Source of the DNA: Prostheceraeus crozeri
Lineage: Eukaryota > Platyhelminthes > Polycladida > Euryleptidae
NCBI GenBank assembly: GCA_907163375.1
Contig: CAJQUW010006110.1
Location: forward strand, 96,001-160,000
DNA: 64,000 bases
Direction: 5' to 3'
Shown here: positions 21,964 through 34,595 of the stretch, one piece after another
Layout: every line of letters starts with the position of its first letter
How positions within the stretch are numbered: position 1 is the first letter of the stretch
The notes under the pieces: model-generated
Seen by the model: only the letters and a program-made list of their open reading frames with translations
The model's database searches: none
What the model was told of the DNA's origin: nothing
Position numbers and translations under genes: made by a program

Positions 21964-22838
21964 ATCCTTCTCGAACTCTCTACTATTATGGTGTCCCACC
22001 TGGCTTCAGAGAAAATGACTTAAAGCAAGTGCTGGCCATCTATGGAACGAAAATGCCTCATCGCATAAAAGTTCTGAACGAAGGGCAAAAATCACATGGG
22101 TTGATGGAATGGGCGACAATTAGTGATGCAGTCTCAGTTTTGATATCAGTCAATCATCATCATATTGAGACGTATTCACCATTTGATGTGGATTTGGATA
22201 CTGAGACACAGAATTCAAGATCGCGTTCACCTGTTTCTAAATTCTCGGAGAGATCAAAATCTACCACAGATCGACAATATTTTCTTTACCTGCAGTTTGC
22301 CACGGGCAGTATTCCAGAAGAGAAGTCGGTCTCAAACAAAGAGAATGAACGCCAAGACATGCGTGCAATGCCACCACCAGTCGCCCCCGCCGTCCACCCA
22401 GCAAAACGTCCAAAAAGAAAGCGTCCAGCTCGCCTGGAAATCCCTTTGCCAGCAGGTGATCCCATACCTAAATCGACTGTATCTCAGGCCTCCGATTTCG
22501 GATCTCTCCCCACCTTGGCGGCACATTCGTCGCCGCTTTTCATTCAAACTTCTGTATCTGCTGCCCCGGTGCGTTACTCGATTACTCCATCAGTTATTCA
22601 GGTATCTCCTACACATCTTTCAACGCAGCCTCAAGTAACTCCCTTCTTTGTCCCACAACATCATTCTCCCGTTCTGCTACGATCGCCCTTCGTTGGCCCA
22701 GGTATTTTAGAAAATGGACATATACCCGGCATCAGAGTTTCACCACAATCTCCGAGGGGATTTCCTAGCGCATTCACAACACCACCGCCCCAACATCGCT
22801 TTCCCAGTCCTTTGGCGCGTCATTTCTCGCGCCAATGA
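21964..22838 (+). CDS. hnRNP L-like gene, terminal coding exon (RRM4 and C-terminal extension)
   Basis: The acceptor is cttttttctgtag (ends 21963). Joined to the exon ending at 4113 it gives RSIT-D-PSRTLYYYGVPPGF, matching the start of RRM4 in hnRNP L (HPSNVLHFFNAP). RRM4 continues with KVLNEGQKSHGLMEW. A loop of about 40 residues rich in Ser and Arg (TQNSRSRSPVSKFSER) interrupts it before the last strand, YFLYLQFATG. Vertebrate hnRNP L ends soon after this strand. Here another 180 or so residues follow, with a basic patch (KRPKRKRPAR, a possible nuclear localisation signal) and a Pro/Ser-rich tail. The stop is at 22836-22838. The 875-nt exon has no break and is the host's own gene. Confidence 0.82.
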
Positions 22839-23399
22839 AATGGGCGTTTGTTAACGCTATTAATTCAGAGTTATTTCCTAGAAATAATGTAGATATGGGT
22901 ACTCGAAAATCACGAAATCACGTAGGCACTTAAGAAAAAACTAAATCTTTCACTAAATTGATAGATGCATGAATTTATTTTGGTTAATCATCTTCATCTA
23001 ATTTTGTAATGATTCGATTATCTTCATTATATATCATTTTGATTTTATTTGTTTAAGTTCACTTTATGATGTGGTAAATATATTTTCCATATTCCAGTGT
23101 ATGGTGGTATAAATGCTGGAAAATGCTCCTAATAGAATAGAAATCCAATCTTCTCATCTTCTCCAAGCTCACTAAACACGTTCATGCATATCGAGCATTT
23201 TTTTGGAGCTATTTATTTGAATAGCAAAAATGATTTATGAAATTAGTCTAACATTTGGGCAAACGCTGGCGGTTTGTAATTATTTAATCAAATTTGAGTG
23301 CATATGTGATAGAAATAATGATAACTTTTAAGTCATCTTTTTTGGAAGCTATAAGAGGTGTCCTCGACCCGAAAATGGGAAAGTTGCCATTCAGTCTAG
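22839..23399 (+). other. Probable 3' UTR of the hnRNP L-like gene
   Basis: AT-rich DNA without coding potential directly follows the stop codon. I cannot fix the polyadenylation site: candidate AATAAA-like hexamers occur further on, and a foldback MITE begins at 23400. Confidence 0.35.
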
Positions 23400-23636
23400 A
23401 TTTTTCAGCAAAAGTTCCCCAAGTAGTTTAAGGTCGTCGATGTAATAACTTAAGTAAATATCGTAAAAAGACAAATCTTCGGCGTCCGAGAGAGAGCGTT
23501 TGACGCCATTGGAAGATCGACCAACGAAGGCGCTGGACGTCGAAGATATGTCTTTTTACGATATTTACTTAAAATATTTCATCGACGACTTGCAACTACT
23601 TGGGGAGTTTTATGCTACTTTCTTTCGCTGAAAAAT
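23400..23636. repeat. Foldback MITE
   Basis: Arms of about 95 bp face each other. Both carry ATTTTTCAGC, CCCCAAGTAGTT, TCGTCGATG and AAGTAAATATCGTAAAAAG, separated by about 40 bp. No coding capacity. It lies a few hundred bases after the hnRNP L stop codon and could form a stem if transcribed. Confidence 0.8.
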
Positions 23637-23639
23637 CAT

Positions 23640-25420
23640 TATGATCTCCCGTCGTATGGTCAATTACATTCGGTTTAGAAGCTGTAAGAACTAGGTTCAG
23701 AATTTTTTATTACGATCTACAACACAATTGAATATTGCCTGCAGTTGGAGTACAATGATGCAGTATTGAACCATGTTCAGACAGCAATAAGTAGAATAAA
23801 CATCCTTTGGAAGAGGTTAATTAAACATGGTACTGATTTCTGGTCTAATTTATGATATGTTTGTTATATACTGCCTACCAAATCAGTGACTTTATAATTA
23901 CGTAATTCCTCATTTCTTTCATTGTTCAATGAGTAGATCGACGAGTGCTCGAAGTTCAGACATGAACGTAATTAGTTTTCTTCAATAGAAAGATGGCGTA
24001 GGTCGTTGATGTGTTAGAGTTAAAGTAAAACTTCATTCCTGCGTTGGATTCCTCTACTAATTTAAAAGGTGAATCACTCGTTTGATTTGTGCAATTATGA
24101 GTCATACGGCGCCTATTTATCGTATCTTGTATCCTAGGTTGTCGAGAAATTTCTTTCTAATTGTGTGGTCATTTTGGTGTTCTGCGTTTCATATAATAAA
24201 GAATATATATTACTGTCATGCAGGAAAGATGCAATGAATTGAAATTTAATTCAATTTTCTAGGCTGAAATTGAAGAAGTTGTTGATAGGAACTAAAATAT
24301 CAGTGATGAGCGCCTTTGTTTCAGAGGCTATGAAAATCTCCGATAAATAGTCATAAAGTCAGCATCATGTATATATCCTCGATCGTAAGCATGGTTGTGT
24401 CATTTTTACTTATTTGATCCCGTAGTGTGGGAATTCTAAGCTAGACTGACACGTAAAAGGGATTTCGTGATAGTTTTTATCAAGAAACTAAAGAACTTAA
24501 ACTTTTTAGCGCATGTCGAAGCGCAAGGCAAAATTGATCAACTGTAATGAGAGTATGCAGCAATTTTTCTGGTTAAAATGAGAATTACGTCACTGAGGTC
24601 AAGTTGAGGTTAAAAACGGGAAATTTAGCAGTGATGCACGTGCACCCTGTTAAAGGATGCACACAACTGAGAGAATCTGACATAGTAGTATATGCGATAA
24701 CCCCTTCTTCAAGGTATCAGTAAAAATCAAAAACGGTACTTTCAGATATTCGAGTGAAAACAATTATTTTTATGTAGGAGAGACTTATATTTATTTATTT
24801 GAGACTCATTTAGAAAATTATTGCGAAAATCAAGTTTCATGGCGTTAAATGGGTCAATGGCAGTGAGTTGTTGTGTATATGATATTGTTTTTAAGTCAAC
24901 CATTTGATTTCTTTCGAATAGTACAGTTCAAGAAACCGAATGAACTTAATGTGGCCCAAATATAAAGTATCTGCATCTACAACTCTATGATGACGAATGG
25001 TTTAAGAGCTACTCCGGATTCACACTAAATCTTTCCATCAGATATCACTTGGTGAAGATTTCGTGAAGAGGCTGTTAGAGAAGATTTCGTCGTGTCTTGT
25101 GCTAGTTGAACCAGTCATATTGACTGGGGTTTTTTAGTAAAAATATGACTGTTGATTGATCAAAGAAACTTGATTTCGAAGAATTTATTTTTGAAGATTT
25201 ATAAGGATCTTCCAAATTATGGTCATTTATGATAATTTTAGCTCAATTAGTGAAGCTATTTCGAATTGCAGTGGGAGTATACAGAATTCAGACTTGTCTG
25301 TATAGTTATCACTTATTATTTGACATCTAATTCAATTGAGTTAGCGGAGAATTTGAATCAAAACCTGCATTTTGTTGTCGAATATTGTCTATTATAGTAT
25401 ATGTTAAAACAAATAAATCA
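23640..25420. other. Non-coding stretch, nothing recognised
   Basis: No element ends, exons or repeats that I can support are visible here. Confidence 0.3.
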
Positions 25421-25429
25421 TGTGTTTTC

Positions 25430-25560
25430 ATACCTCATGTACTATCATGTACCATCGTGTTTTCATGTACCATGTACTACAACATTCTATTGCATTTATC
25501 ATGTACTATCATGTACCACACGATATTGTTGCATTCATCATGTATGACCAGTCATATTGT
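25430..25560 (+). repeat. Short tandem repeat built on ATCATGTAC
   Basis: The motif CATGTACTATCATGTACCA and variants recur several times in about 130 bp, with inserts such as 'attgttgcattcatcatgta'. Confidence 0.6.
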
Positions 25561-26306
25561 ATTATAAAATTGTGTCGCTGAGCCTTATGACATGAGTGAT
25601 GCATGTGATTATGATTTTCATGCTATCCATGATTTCCATACACTTACAAAACGATCTGTTATGGTTGACTTTTGGTTGTGGTAAAGTGAATCCATGTCCG
25701 ACAATTATGAGATATGTGCTTGTCAGTGCTGTCTTTCTCGAAACAATCAGGAGATATTTTGCAATAAATTTCTGGACGGAAATTCTCCCTTGTCCAACGA
25801 AATCTGATTTGTTTTTTGTAACCTTGTGTCGTGATTTTGTACAGTTGTATAAAAAATATATAATATCTTGAAAGCATGAGTTTTGTTAGGATACCTGCAA
25901 GTCTTGCCACGGTTGTCATAGGCCTATTATTAAGGGACTTTTGACAATTACAATCGCAAAAACATGCACCCGCTTGGAAAATTCCGCGCTAGTAATCTAA
26001 AAAGTTATCTAAAAACCAGTGTTTCACAGCCATACCAGTTGCTTGTCACGGGCGCCGGTACTTCGTGCTATCCTTAAATTTTTTTGAAAATCGTCAATTA
26101 AAGCCCTTAATGATATCAGGCAATTAAATTTAGGGTTTTTCCGGAAAATGAGCGAGGCTGTTCAAATCACATAATTAGATTCATCTGCCCGCGCTTCGGT
26201 TTCCTAGAAAGGAAGAATAGCATCTAGCCTGAATATCGAAATGGCACAACACAGAATTAGACAACTTGCTCCTTCTCGAATGGATAATTTGTGTGTCACT
26301 TGCTAC

Positions 26307-27732
26307 TAGTGATGCAAATGGAAAATTTTCCGATGGAAAATTTTGAAATTTTCTTTTTGGTGATTCACGTTTTTGCCTTTGTTTTGGAGACTTGTTGCAG
26401 TCGTTTGAAAAGACTATGTAATATTCAAAGACCGAAAACTTCTCTATCATCCCTGCATACTTTTGGGACCAACTGCACCCTCCACGTCTATTTCAGATAT
26501 TTCCAACTGAATATCAGACATTAAATGGATTTCAGATTTCTAATTGAATTTCAGATATCTGTCAGAAACTCAGCTTTGAAAGGATCTTAGATTCAACTGG
26601 AGAATCTCCAATTCATCTGGAAAAGTCTGAAATTCATTTAAGTAGATCTGAAATCGATTGGGAACTATCTGAACCAGCTAGAAATGGAATGTGTAGCTTG
26701 TCCTCCACGAAGATATCGGACAATACGCCAGAAGTTAGAAGCTATCATACATAGAAATAAACTGTTTATCTGAAGTTCGCTAGAATGGACATTGACTCAA
26801 GGTCGCGGCACATCCGGGGGAACTAAGTTGGGGCATGAAGAACCAATCAAAAGCTTTGATTTACTCATGTGACTGATTCTAACCCAATGATACAGACGTT
26901 GGCAAAGTGAAAATGCGTGCGATTTATGTGCCGTTATTGTGCATTGCATGAAGCTTAATTTCCATTCTAGAGGTTTTATTGTTGTCAATTTCTATGCTAT
27001 AATATAGATATTCTTCTACTCATCACAGATATCTTTAGTTTCCAAATATCTCACGAGTTTACAGTCTTTATATATCTTCCAATATATGGTCGCTCATGTA
27101 TAATGCTGTGTTGGACTGTGTGCTTGTGCTTCACATGTTCATCAACAGATGGAGAATTTGTATCATTTCAATCAAGGCTGCATAATAAATTAAGCTTACC
27201 TTTCAAGCCATAAACAAACTCCCAAATAAAGTGCATTATTTCTGCTCCAGATCTTTCACAATGCATGAAATTATACCCCTATTGTAAAGGAAAAAATTCA
27301 CGTTGTCCCAAAAGATGTCTGTGTTATAATATTAAAAATGGCAACAAATTGCCACAAGCCACTGGTGGCAAAGGAATGCTCAAAAATCCACGGACGGGAT
27401 TCGTATTACTACGATTGCAAAGAGTACGATTGTTTTAATCGAAATGATATGATGAAATCAAGAGTTTTAGAACAATTCTAATGATGTGTCTATGCCTCGG
27501 CTGTGATAGAAAACGTAAAAATTATATCACAAAAATTCAAATTTCTTCATTTTTCAAAATCGTTTTATTCAAAATAATGATCAGAATCACCAGTTTTATA
27601 GACCCATTCTATTGGTATGTATAGCTGCCTCGGCTGTGGAAGTGGTCAAAGCAGGGCCTATCACAAAAATCAAAATTTTCTGATTTTTTCCAAAATTTTG
27701 ATTCAAAATTTTCCGGAAAATTTTCATCACTA
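26307..27732. mobile_element. Non-autonomous hAT element
   Basis: The left end TAGTGATGCAAATGG and the complemented right end TAGTGATGAAAATTTTCC form terminal repeats followed by GGAAAATTTTCC-rich subterminal DNA. The flanking 8-mers CTTGCTAC (26299-26306) and ATTGCTAC (27733-27740) match at 7 of 8 positions. No transposase is present. Confidence 0.65.
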
Positions 27733-28115
27733 ATTGCTACACAATAGCAAACAATAAGCTGTCAGCAGAGGACACCAGTGAGAGATGCGTGCGTGCTGTG
27801 ATATCACTTCGCACACAACAAAACACATGCCTGGCTTCGATTCAGTGTAGGCCCTATGCTCTACACAGTGAGAAATGCCGAGGAGAGGATGTGAAATCAT
27901 TAAGTGAACTAATTTTCGTACGCCTGCTACTTTCTTTAAATGATCGGAAGGGCCAACATTATGTAGAAAACTTGTGAGCAATTAACTGAATTCTTCGAAT
28001 ATGAAGGAATTATGGCAATCGAAGCACTTTGCTGGAACTCACATTAATCCGCAAGCGACGCACGACTTTTTTATCTCTGTAAGATATTAGGAATTCTTCT
28101 TGCCCACTTAATCCT

Positions 28116-28185
28116 CCCCGGTGAAAAAAAATTGTCGGGAAGCCGGCTTCCCGACAATTGACCGACATAGTTTTTTTTCACCGGG
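28116..28185. repeat. Double palindrome
   Basis: A perfect 30-bp palindrome at 28130-28159 (half-site AATTGTCGGGAAGCC) is nested in an outer inverted repeat, CCCGGTGAAAAAAA against TTTTTTTTCACCGGG. It can form a strong cruciform or RNA hairpin. Confidence 0.85.
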
Positions 28186-28878
28186 TCGGCCGTCAATTTC
28201 GCATTTACACACAATTATATAAACACTTTTAGCAAACCGAAGCAGATAAACAAAATATTTAATTCTGTGGTTGAAATATAAGCTTGCAGTTAATTTCAAA
28301 TTGGCGATTTTAAGCCTCAATATATAGTTATTCACGATTTTTAATGACCTGACTATAGCTAGCTTTTTGGTTAGGCGATGGGTATGTGTCACCATTAAGG
28401 ATATGAAATGGAAAATTTTCTGGAAATTTTTCCGGAAAAATTTAATATTTTTCCACTTGTAATTTTTCCGTTCAATTTCTGTATTTTGATGAATCACTTC
28501 ATTAGTAATTTGAAAAAGATAGAATAACAACATTGCGGTTTGTATCATACGACTGCATATGACAGCCATAGCTTCAAAGGAAGAGAAATATTTGCTATCA
28601 TAATAGAGAGCATAATAATGTCTTTATCTGCGAAGTTTAACGTTTTTGCTTTAGTTTCTTTAATAGTAGCCCTAAATTTTGTAAAATGTTGTAATGGTAA
28701 ATTAAATATTTCAACTTTCATTATCATGAATCATTCTTATTAATTATAAGATTTATAACCGTATAAAAGCGTGTGCCGCCACGCCGTGTAGCCTACTATG
28801 AATCCTCAATGTTGTACTTCTCGAGAATGTCATCTGAAAATATAAGCTCTCAGAACAAGGCCTAAACCTAAATATTGA

Positions 28879-29364
28879 ATGCATGAGAGCGTGCTGCATT
28901 ATCAGGCGCCAGTCGCTAAACAACTTCTCAGTCTTCCAGCATCTGTGGCTTGTGTAGAGAGATACAACAAAGAATATGGCATGCAAAAGACGAAAAAAAG
29001 AAATCGCCTCACAAATGATCGCTCTGCAAAACTTACAAAAGTGAGTTACGATATCAAGGTGAGGCATTTTGCTAATAAACGTAAAGCTGATCAGAAGCAA
29101 CACCAGGCCCTGACAGTTCCCGATCTTATTGAAGTCGGCACTGAACCAGCAATTGTGGATGCTGACGATACAACAAATAAGGAAGATGATGAAGAGCAAG
29201 TTGTTGAATTTGACCAAGATGTTGGAAGCTGCAGTGAAGAGGATGACAATGACAATGTGGAAATGGTGGAAGAAACAATTGAAGTTGGCAATTGGGTCTG
29301 TGTAAAATCAACGCAGTCGCCGAGGAGTAGTACGGTTATATTACGGCTGCTTTCAATTTATTGA
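28879..29364 (+). pseudogene. hAT transposase C-terminal exon or fragment
   Basis: The translation includes KQLLSLPASVACVERYNKEY, KTKKRNRLTNDRSAKL and KVSYDIKV, a textbook hAT_C dimerisation domain. An acidic stretch (CSEEDDNDNVEMVEE) and a short tail follow. The upstream catalytic part is not found in this element, so this is a deletion derivative or its other exons are beyond recognition. Confidence 0.75.
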
Positions 29365-29542
29365 AGGTGACCAAATCACTGTTAAATTTCTAAAAAAGGT
29401 AAGAGACATATACATGTAAATATATATAAGTATGATAGCCTAGATTTAACACACAGTAGGCCTACCTGCTTTATCTAGTACAATCTGGACAAACTGGCAT
29501 TATGAATATCCTACTGGCCATATAAAATTGAATTATTATCGC

Positions 29543-29592
29543 AATTGATTTGCCTTTAAATGATTATAATAATTTGAAGGCAAATCAATTCA
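29543..29592. repeat. Small inverted repeat
   Basis: AATTGATTTGCCTT is answered by AAGGCAAATCAATT about 20 bases later, a stem of about 14 bp inside the hAT element. Confidence 0.6.
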
Positions 29593-30719
29593 TTTACTAT
29601 AATTCAATTTAAATTGGCTTACTTTGAATAGCTGTCTTTCATGAATGAACGTAGTAAACTCAGCTCATATTGTATCCGCATGTAGAATTAAGTACGTATA
29701 CAGACTTAGAAAAAATAACAGTGAATAAAATAGAAGATATTTTCAACAAACAATTCTTTAGGTCTACGAATTGTTTATTCACTAAATAATATGATCTAAT
29801 AATATAATAGATAGATAAATATAATAGATAATATGATAAATGATATATAATATGATTTCAATGAAATGTTCACAAAAAGTATGTAATTATTATTCGTATA
29901 AATCCCAGAACATTTGTTAAATGTTCATATTATATCGTGTTCTTTGATATTTGTTTCACTTTCAGATTCTCGTGAGTAGCTATCAATTTTCGGAAGTGGA
30001 GGAAATCGACATAGTAAACCGTGCTGTCTGCACTCGCGTCAAGTAGCCGGAGGAGAACTATCTGTGTATTCTGCGAGTTAGAGCGTGAATCCTTATTGAA
30101 AAAGGTAGCAAAAAAGACATAACCTCAAGCACAGTGAAAGACTTCATATGGTATTGTTTTTCTCTATTGAAGATTTGTAAGAGTATATAATTTTGTTATC
30201 CAACTTTGTTAGCCTCCAATTGTTAGACTACTGATTTTTTGTTTTAATCAAGAAATAGAGATTTTTGTAATTATGATGTTTTCAAGTATCGGTAGATTAT
30301 TTAGGCTTATTCATGTTCAAATCAAAGTCAAAATCATAGAATGCCTTGACATCCTTCTCCCTCATATAGGCCCAATATATTCTTCTCTATTTCTTGTCGA
30401 GTAAATTTCACGATATATCCGTGTTTGTTTAATACTGCTAGTTGTGTCTTCCCGTATTTATTTAATTCAAATTAAGCTTAATTTACCAATCTCTCAAATA
30501 AAAATTGCACATATGTTGCTGCTTGTTTCATTCAAAATGAGATACCGTATCATTTACCTAATCAACATGACTATATTGCAAATTTACTTAGATGGAATCT
30601 TTTTCGTTGACAGGAAATTTTTTTTATTTTTCCATATTTTTCCAATTTTTCCGGAAAAATTACCGAAAAATGTAATTTATATTTTTCCGGTAATTTTATA
30701 TCTATAGTCACCATTAAGA

Positions 30720-31566
30720 GAGTGTGGTCTCATGCACGCGAAATGGTCACATATGATATTGTGGCATCCAACATGGTCGCATGCAGATATGATCGTGATA
30801 AAATGATGCAAGCCTACGTACGTTGTGATCTCCCAAAAGCATTCATGTGGTCTCACGTGATGACTTTGACAAGTGTGTGCAAAATCGTGAAGTATGCTAA
30901 CGATTTGATTGTAGTTCAATCGAGCAGCCGTAGTCGAATTCTCGTCATCTCCATAACCGAATCAAAAATAAATGCTTGTGGCTGGCGTTAGCAAATAGCC
31001 ATGCAAGTATGGGTCTGTCGAATGGTTACAATTCCCTGATCCAACCCCGATGGGTTCCATTTCTTGCGAGACGGTGCATTCTTCTACGCTCTGTTTTCTA
31101 GTAAAATGTCCTTGAACTGATTGCTATGAAAATCATTCAACACTGCCTGAAGTAATTGGGGTTGGTCCGCTTTCCTTGATAGCAGCAAAATGGCTGATTG
31201 CGTTATTTAAAATGACTTGGGCGCCCTAGATGCCCGTTTTTGGATAAAACATGCATGATGCATGTATCACGGATAAATCCTATCAAGAAATTTCATTCCT
31301 TATTAAGTAAAATGGTCTTTTTTGGTGTAGGTATAACTACATTAATAACATTTCGCATTGTAAAGAGTGGGAAATGTATGTAAAAATTACTCTGAATAGT
31401 AATTTCGAATTGTACATGGTAAAAACACGATGATCCATGGATAGCGACATATGAAACATGTAGGCCCTATACGACATATGAAATATGCATGTCTACTATT
31501 GTTTCGAGTATTTTTATATTTGATGAAATGGTGTGTATAAAAAAGGTGTTCAGGTGACTTCATCGC
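30720..31566. other. Non-coding stretch before the TC microsatellite
   Basis: An 89-codon open frame at 30722-30991 resembles nothing I know and is probably chance. No other feature is seen. Confidence 0.3.
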
Positions 31567-31774
31567 TTCTCTCTCTCTCTCTCTCTCTCTCACTCCCTCA
31601 CGCTCTCACTTTCTCACTCTCAATCTCACTCTCACTCTCTTTCTCTCTCTCTCTCACTCTCTCTCAGTGCCTCTCTCACTTTTTCTCTCACACTCTCTCT
31701 CAGTGACTCTCTCACTTTTTCTCTCTCTCACTCTCACTCTCTCTCTCTCACTCTCTCTCGCTCTCTCTCTCTCG

Positions 31775-31833
<59 letters not shown>

Positions 31834-31963
31834 ACACTCTCTCTCTCTCGCACTCATACACTCTCTCACTCTGTCTCTCACTCTCACTCTGTCTCTCACT
31901 CTCACTCTCCCTCTCACTCACTCTCTCTCACTCTATCACTCTCTCTCACTCTCTCTCTCTCAA
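31567..31963 (+). repeat. TC-rich microsatellite, left block
   Basis: About 400 bp of CT repeats with CTCTCA and CTTT variants. It ends exactly where the 3' end of a minus-strand LINE begins. The Leu/Ser repeat frames it produces are not genes. Confidence 0.95.
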
Positions 31964-33077
31964 GAACTCAAGAAGTTTATTGCCCATCTAGTGGGAGCAA
32001 ACAGGGTACATAATGAATTACAATAATGATGTTAATGTGCGAAAGATGTGAAAGTTGACAATGGGTGAAATGGATGAAATGGAAGATAAAAACACACTTG
32101 CACCATGATCGCCGTTGTATTTCTTGACTTAACTTGTGATTGAGATGGCTGAAAGAGTCTGAAGTATATACAGTGAAAGTCGCAATGAGTTATGAAATAT
32201 GATGGAATGAAAAAATGAGACGAATGCAGCAACCACTGATGAGGATGAAGTCTGAAAAAGTCTGAACACCAATGACGATAATGGCATGAGTAAGATGATA
32301 CATAAGGAACACAGAGGAGAGGAGACCTAGCATGTATCATAAATTCATTCATTAATGTAGCATGAATAAATCGAATTCATTTATTTTAATTTTAATTTAT
32401 TAATCAAGTTTATGTAGAAGTTTATTTGCACATCACACCCAGCAGCAGATTAATATTCCTATTATTATTCCTATTATTAATCGGAGGTACGGTATAGTTC
32501 AATCAGATATAACACTTTGCATCGATGTTGTCAAACACATACCTGGAATGTGATTGAGAAATTATTAGGAAATTAGACTTCAACCCGTGTTGTCAACCGT
32601 CCTCCGATTAAGACTTGAAGCGAGTGATCGAGACGATCATCTAATTTGTCGTCGATGTCTGTGAGTGAGTTTCACCACGTCTTAACAATATAGCAATGCA
32701 ACTTTGCTAACCATTGTCGGATCTCATTGATTCATTCATTGTGTTTACACTCTGTCAATTGGTATCATAGAAATCTAACCAAGTTGCATACATTTAATTT
32801 AATCTATACACGGCCTGCGCATATTGATTAGAAAAGTCAATCATGTTGATATTCGCGCATTCACATACATCGGTTAGGTTATTATCCGCTATCTATGATT
32901 TCATTCTGCATTTAGACGCCGATGTTTCATATCATTGATATCTTAACAAAATGTCATGTCTTTTTCATTGTTTCATATATCGTAGATTTCTATTCTGCCA
33001 TCATTGTTGATCCAAAGTCTATGGTTGATCATAGCGTAAACACAAAATTAGACATGTGGTCGTCTACAGTTCGCTGT

Positions 33078-33452
33078 CTATGTTCTTTTGTTTTTGATGT
33101 CCATCGCTCTATCAATATATTCGCTAACTAGCTTCAGGTGTCTGATTGTTAATGAATTCATAAAATCATAGAAATCCGTTCGTGAAATATCTTTAACATC
33201 TGGAATTAAGGAGCTTCTCACATTATCATAGCATGGACACACAACAAAGAAATGAAAGATATCTTCAATTTCATCATGTTCGCATAATTTACAATTATAA
33301 TCTTTATATGTACTGCGGTTATGATACGTTCCAATTTCTGCTGCTAGAGTGTGATTTCCTGTTCTGATTTTGATGATATTATTAATTTTAGTTTTGTCAC
33401 TAGTAAGTGTTAGATATTGTTTTAGGTCACATTGAAATCTGCACAGTTCCAA
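33078..33452 (-). pseudogene. LINE X copy 2: ORF2 C-terminus with zinc finger
   Basis: The fragment contains KIRTGNHTLAAEIGTYHNR, then a C-x2-C-...-H-...-C finger (CKLCEHDE, IFHFFVVCP), as found at the end of many LINE ORF2 proteins. It matches 60325-60636 of copy 1 closely. A frameshift separates it from the upstream piece at 33422-33619. Confidence 0.7.
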
Positions 33453-33587
33453 ATAATTAAACCTTTACTGCTATGTTTGGCACTATCAATCCATTCCTTC
33501 CTGGAGAATTCCGTTTGAGCATCATTAATTATTTTTTTAGACTTTCCACTGTAATCCAATCCTTGCAAGTCTTTGAATTTGATTTTG

Positions 33588-34502
33588 TCAAATAAACTGC
33601 ATTCGATCACACCATGCATTACGATAAGACTTGTGGCTTATATCACATTGCATATTTTTGAATATTCGTGCGATTAATCGTGTATCACTATTGACATTTA
33701 GCTTAAGAAAATAATTTATTGCTGATTGATAGCAATAAAATTCTATTGGTTTGATACCGAATTCACCGATAACGCAATAATTTGGTGTAGTTATTCTTAA
33801 ATAGTGAAATCTCTTGTAGAATTGCATAATCACACGATTTAGATCAGTTAAATTTTTATCGAAAAACAGTTCACCGCCATATCGTATTTTCGATATCGTT
33901 AACATTTCAAATGCTTCTGTCAATATCCTACCGTCTACATTGTCAAATTCCTTTAACATTTTGGCGGTGACGTACGATGATGCCTTTCCTTTTTTCGTTA
34001 GTTCTTCTATGTGCTTTCTATCATTCTTTGTAATCCAGTAACATAAATATTTATATTCATTCACAACTTCGATTGGTAATATATCATCCTCATCGTTTAA
34101 ATGCAGCTTCTCATATTTTTCTGTTTCATTAAAAATCATTATCTTCGTTTTGTTGTAGTTGATTTTTAAACTGTTGCTTTCACAGTATTGATGAAGAAGC
34201 TTAATCTGCGTGATGATGCCAGTTTGCGTTTCACTCATGAGTAAAATATCGTCGGCATATATGAGCGCCGCCACATTCAAATTGCTTATATTTATAGGAT
34301 CAATCTTATTGATATTTCTATCAAGTTCCATTAACAAGTCATTCATATAAATACAAAACAGGGTAGGCGATAAACTATCTCCCCGTGGAACACCGTGTTC
34401 CACCTGGAATTCGTCACTTTCTATACCATTAAACAGAACTTTATATGTTTTGTATTTTATAATATGTATCAGTAACAGCAAAAAGTCACCATCAGGCATC
34501 AT
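33588..34502 (-). pseudogene. LINE X copy 2: reverse transcriptase core
   Basis: RT motifs: GVPRGDSLSPTLFCIYMNDL, the catalytic LIYADDILLMSET, LKINYNKTKIMIF and the thumb start YKYLCYWITKNDRKH. It copies the element's RNA at a nicked target site. The upstream fingers part (FVDLSKAFDS) continues toward 34595 in another frame, and further fragments lie at 35062-35177 and 54938-55806. Confidence 0.8.
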
Positions 34503-34595
34503 GCATCTTATTTATCAGTCTACTTTTTAGAATAGAATCAAATGCTTTCGAAAGATCGACAAAGTAGGTGTACAGTGATTTCTTATCATTTTTAT

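Larger units (their letters stand above)
28400..30706 (+). mobile_element. hAT element related to the 26307 copy
   Basis: Both sides carry the direct repeat GTCACCATTAAG (28388-28399 and 30707-30718). The inner ends share GATATGAAAT-like and GGAAAAAT/TTTTCCGG-rich sequence with the 26307 element. It encodes a hAT C-terminal block at 28879-29364. The exact boundary on the right is uncertain by a few bases. Confidence 0.55.

Noticed and set aside
25596-25919. Overlapping frames on both strands
   Set aside because: No domain or codon pattern; intergenic.
30722-30991. 89-codon open frame
   Set aside because: No similarity to anything I know, no splice context, and an overlapping antisense frame of similar length.
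31667-32026. Leu/Ser-rich open frame
   Set aside because: Produced by the CT microsatellite; the same happens at 56028-56291 and 59195-59464.
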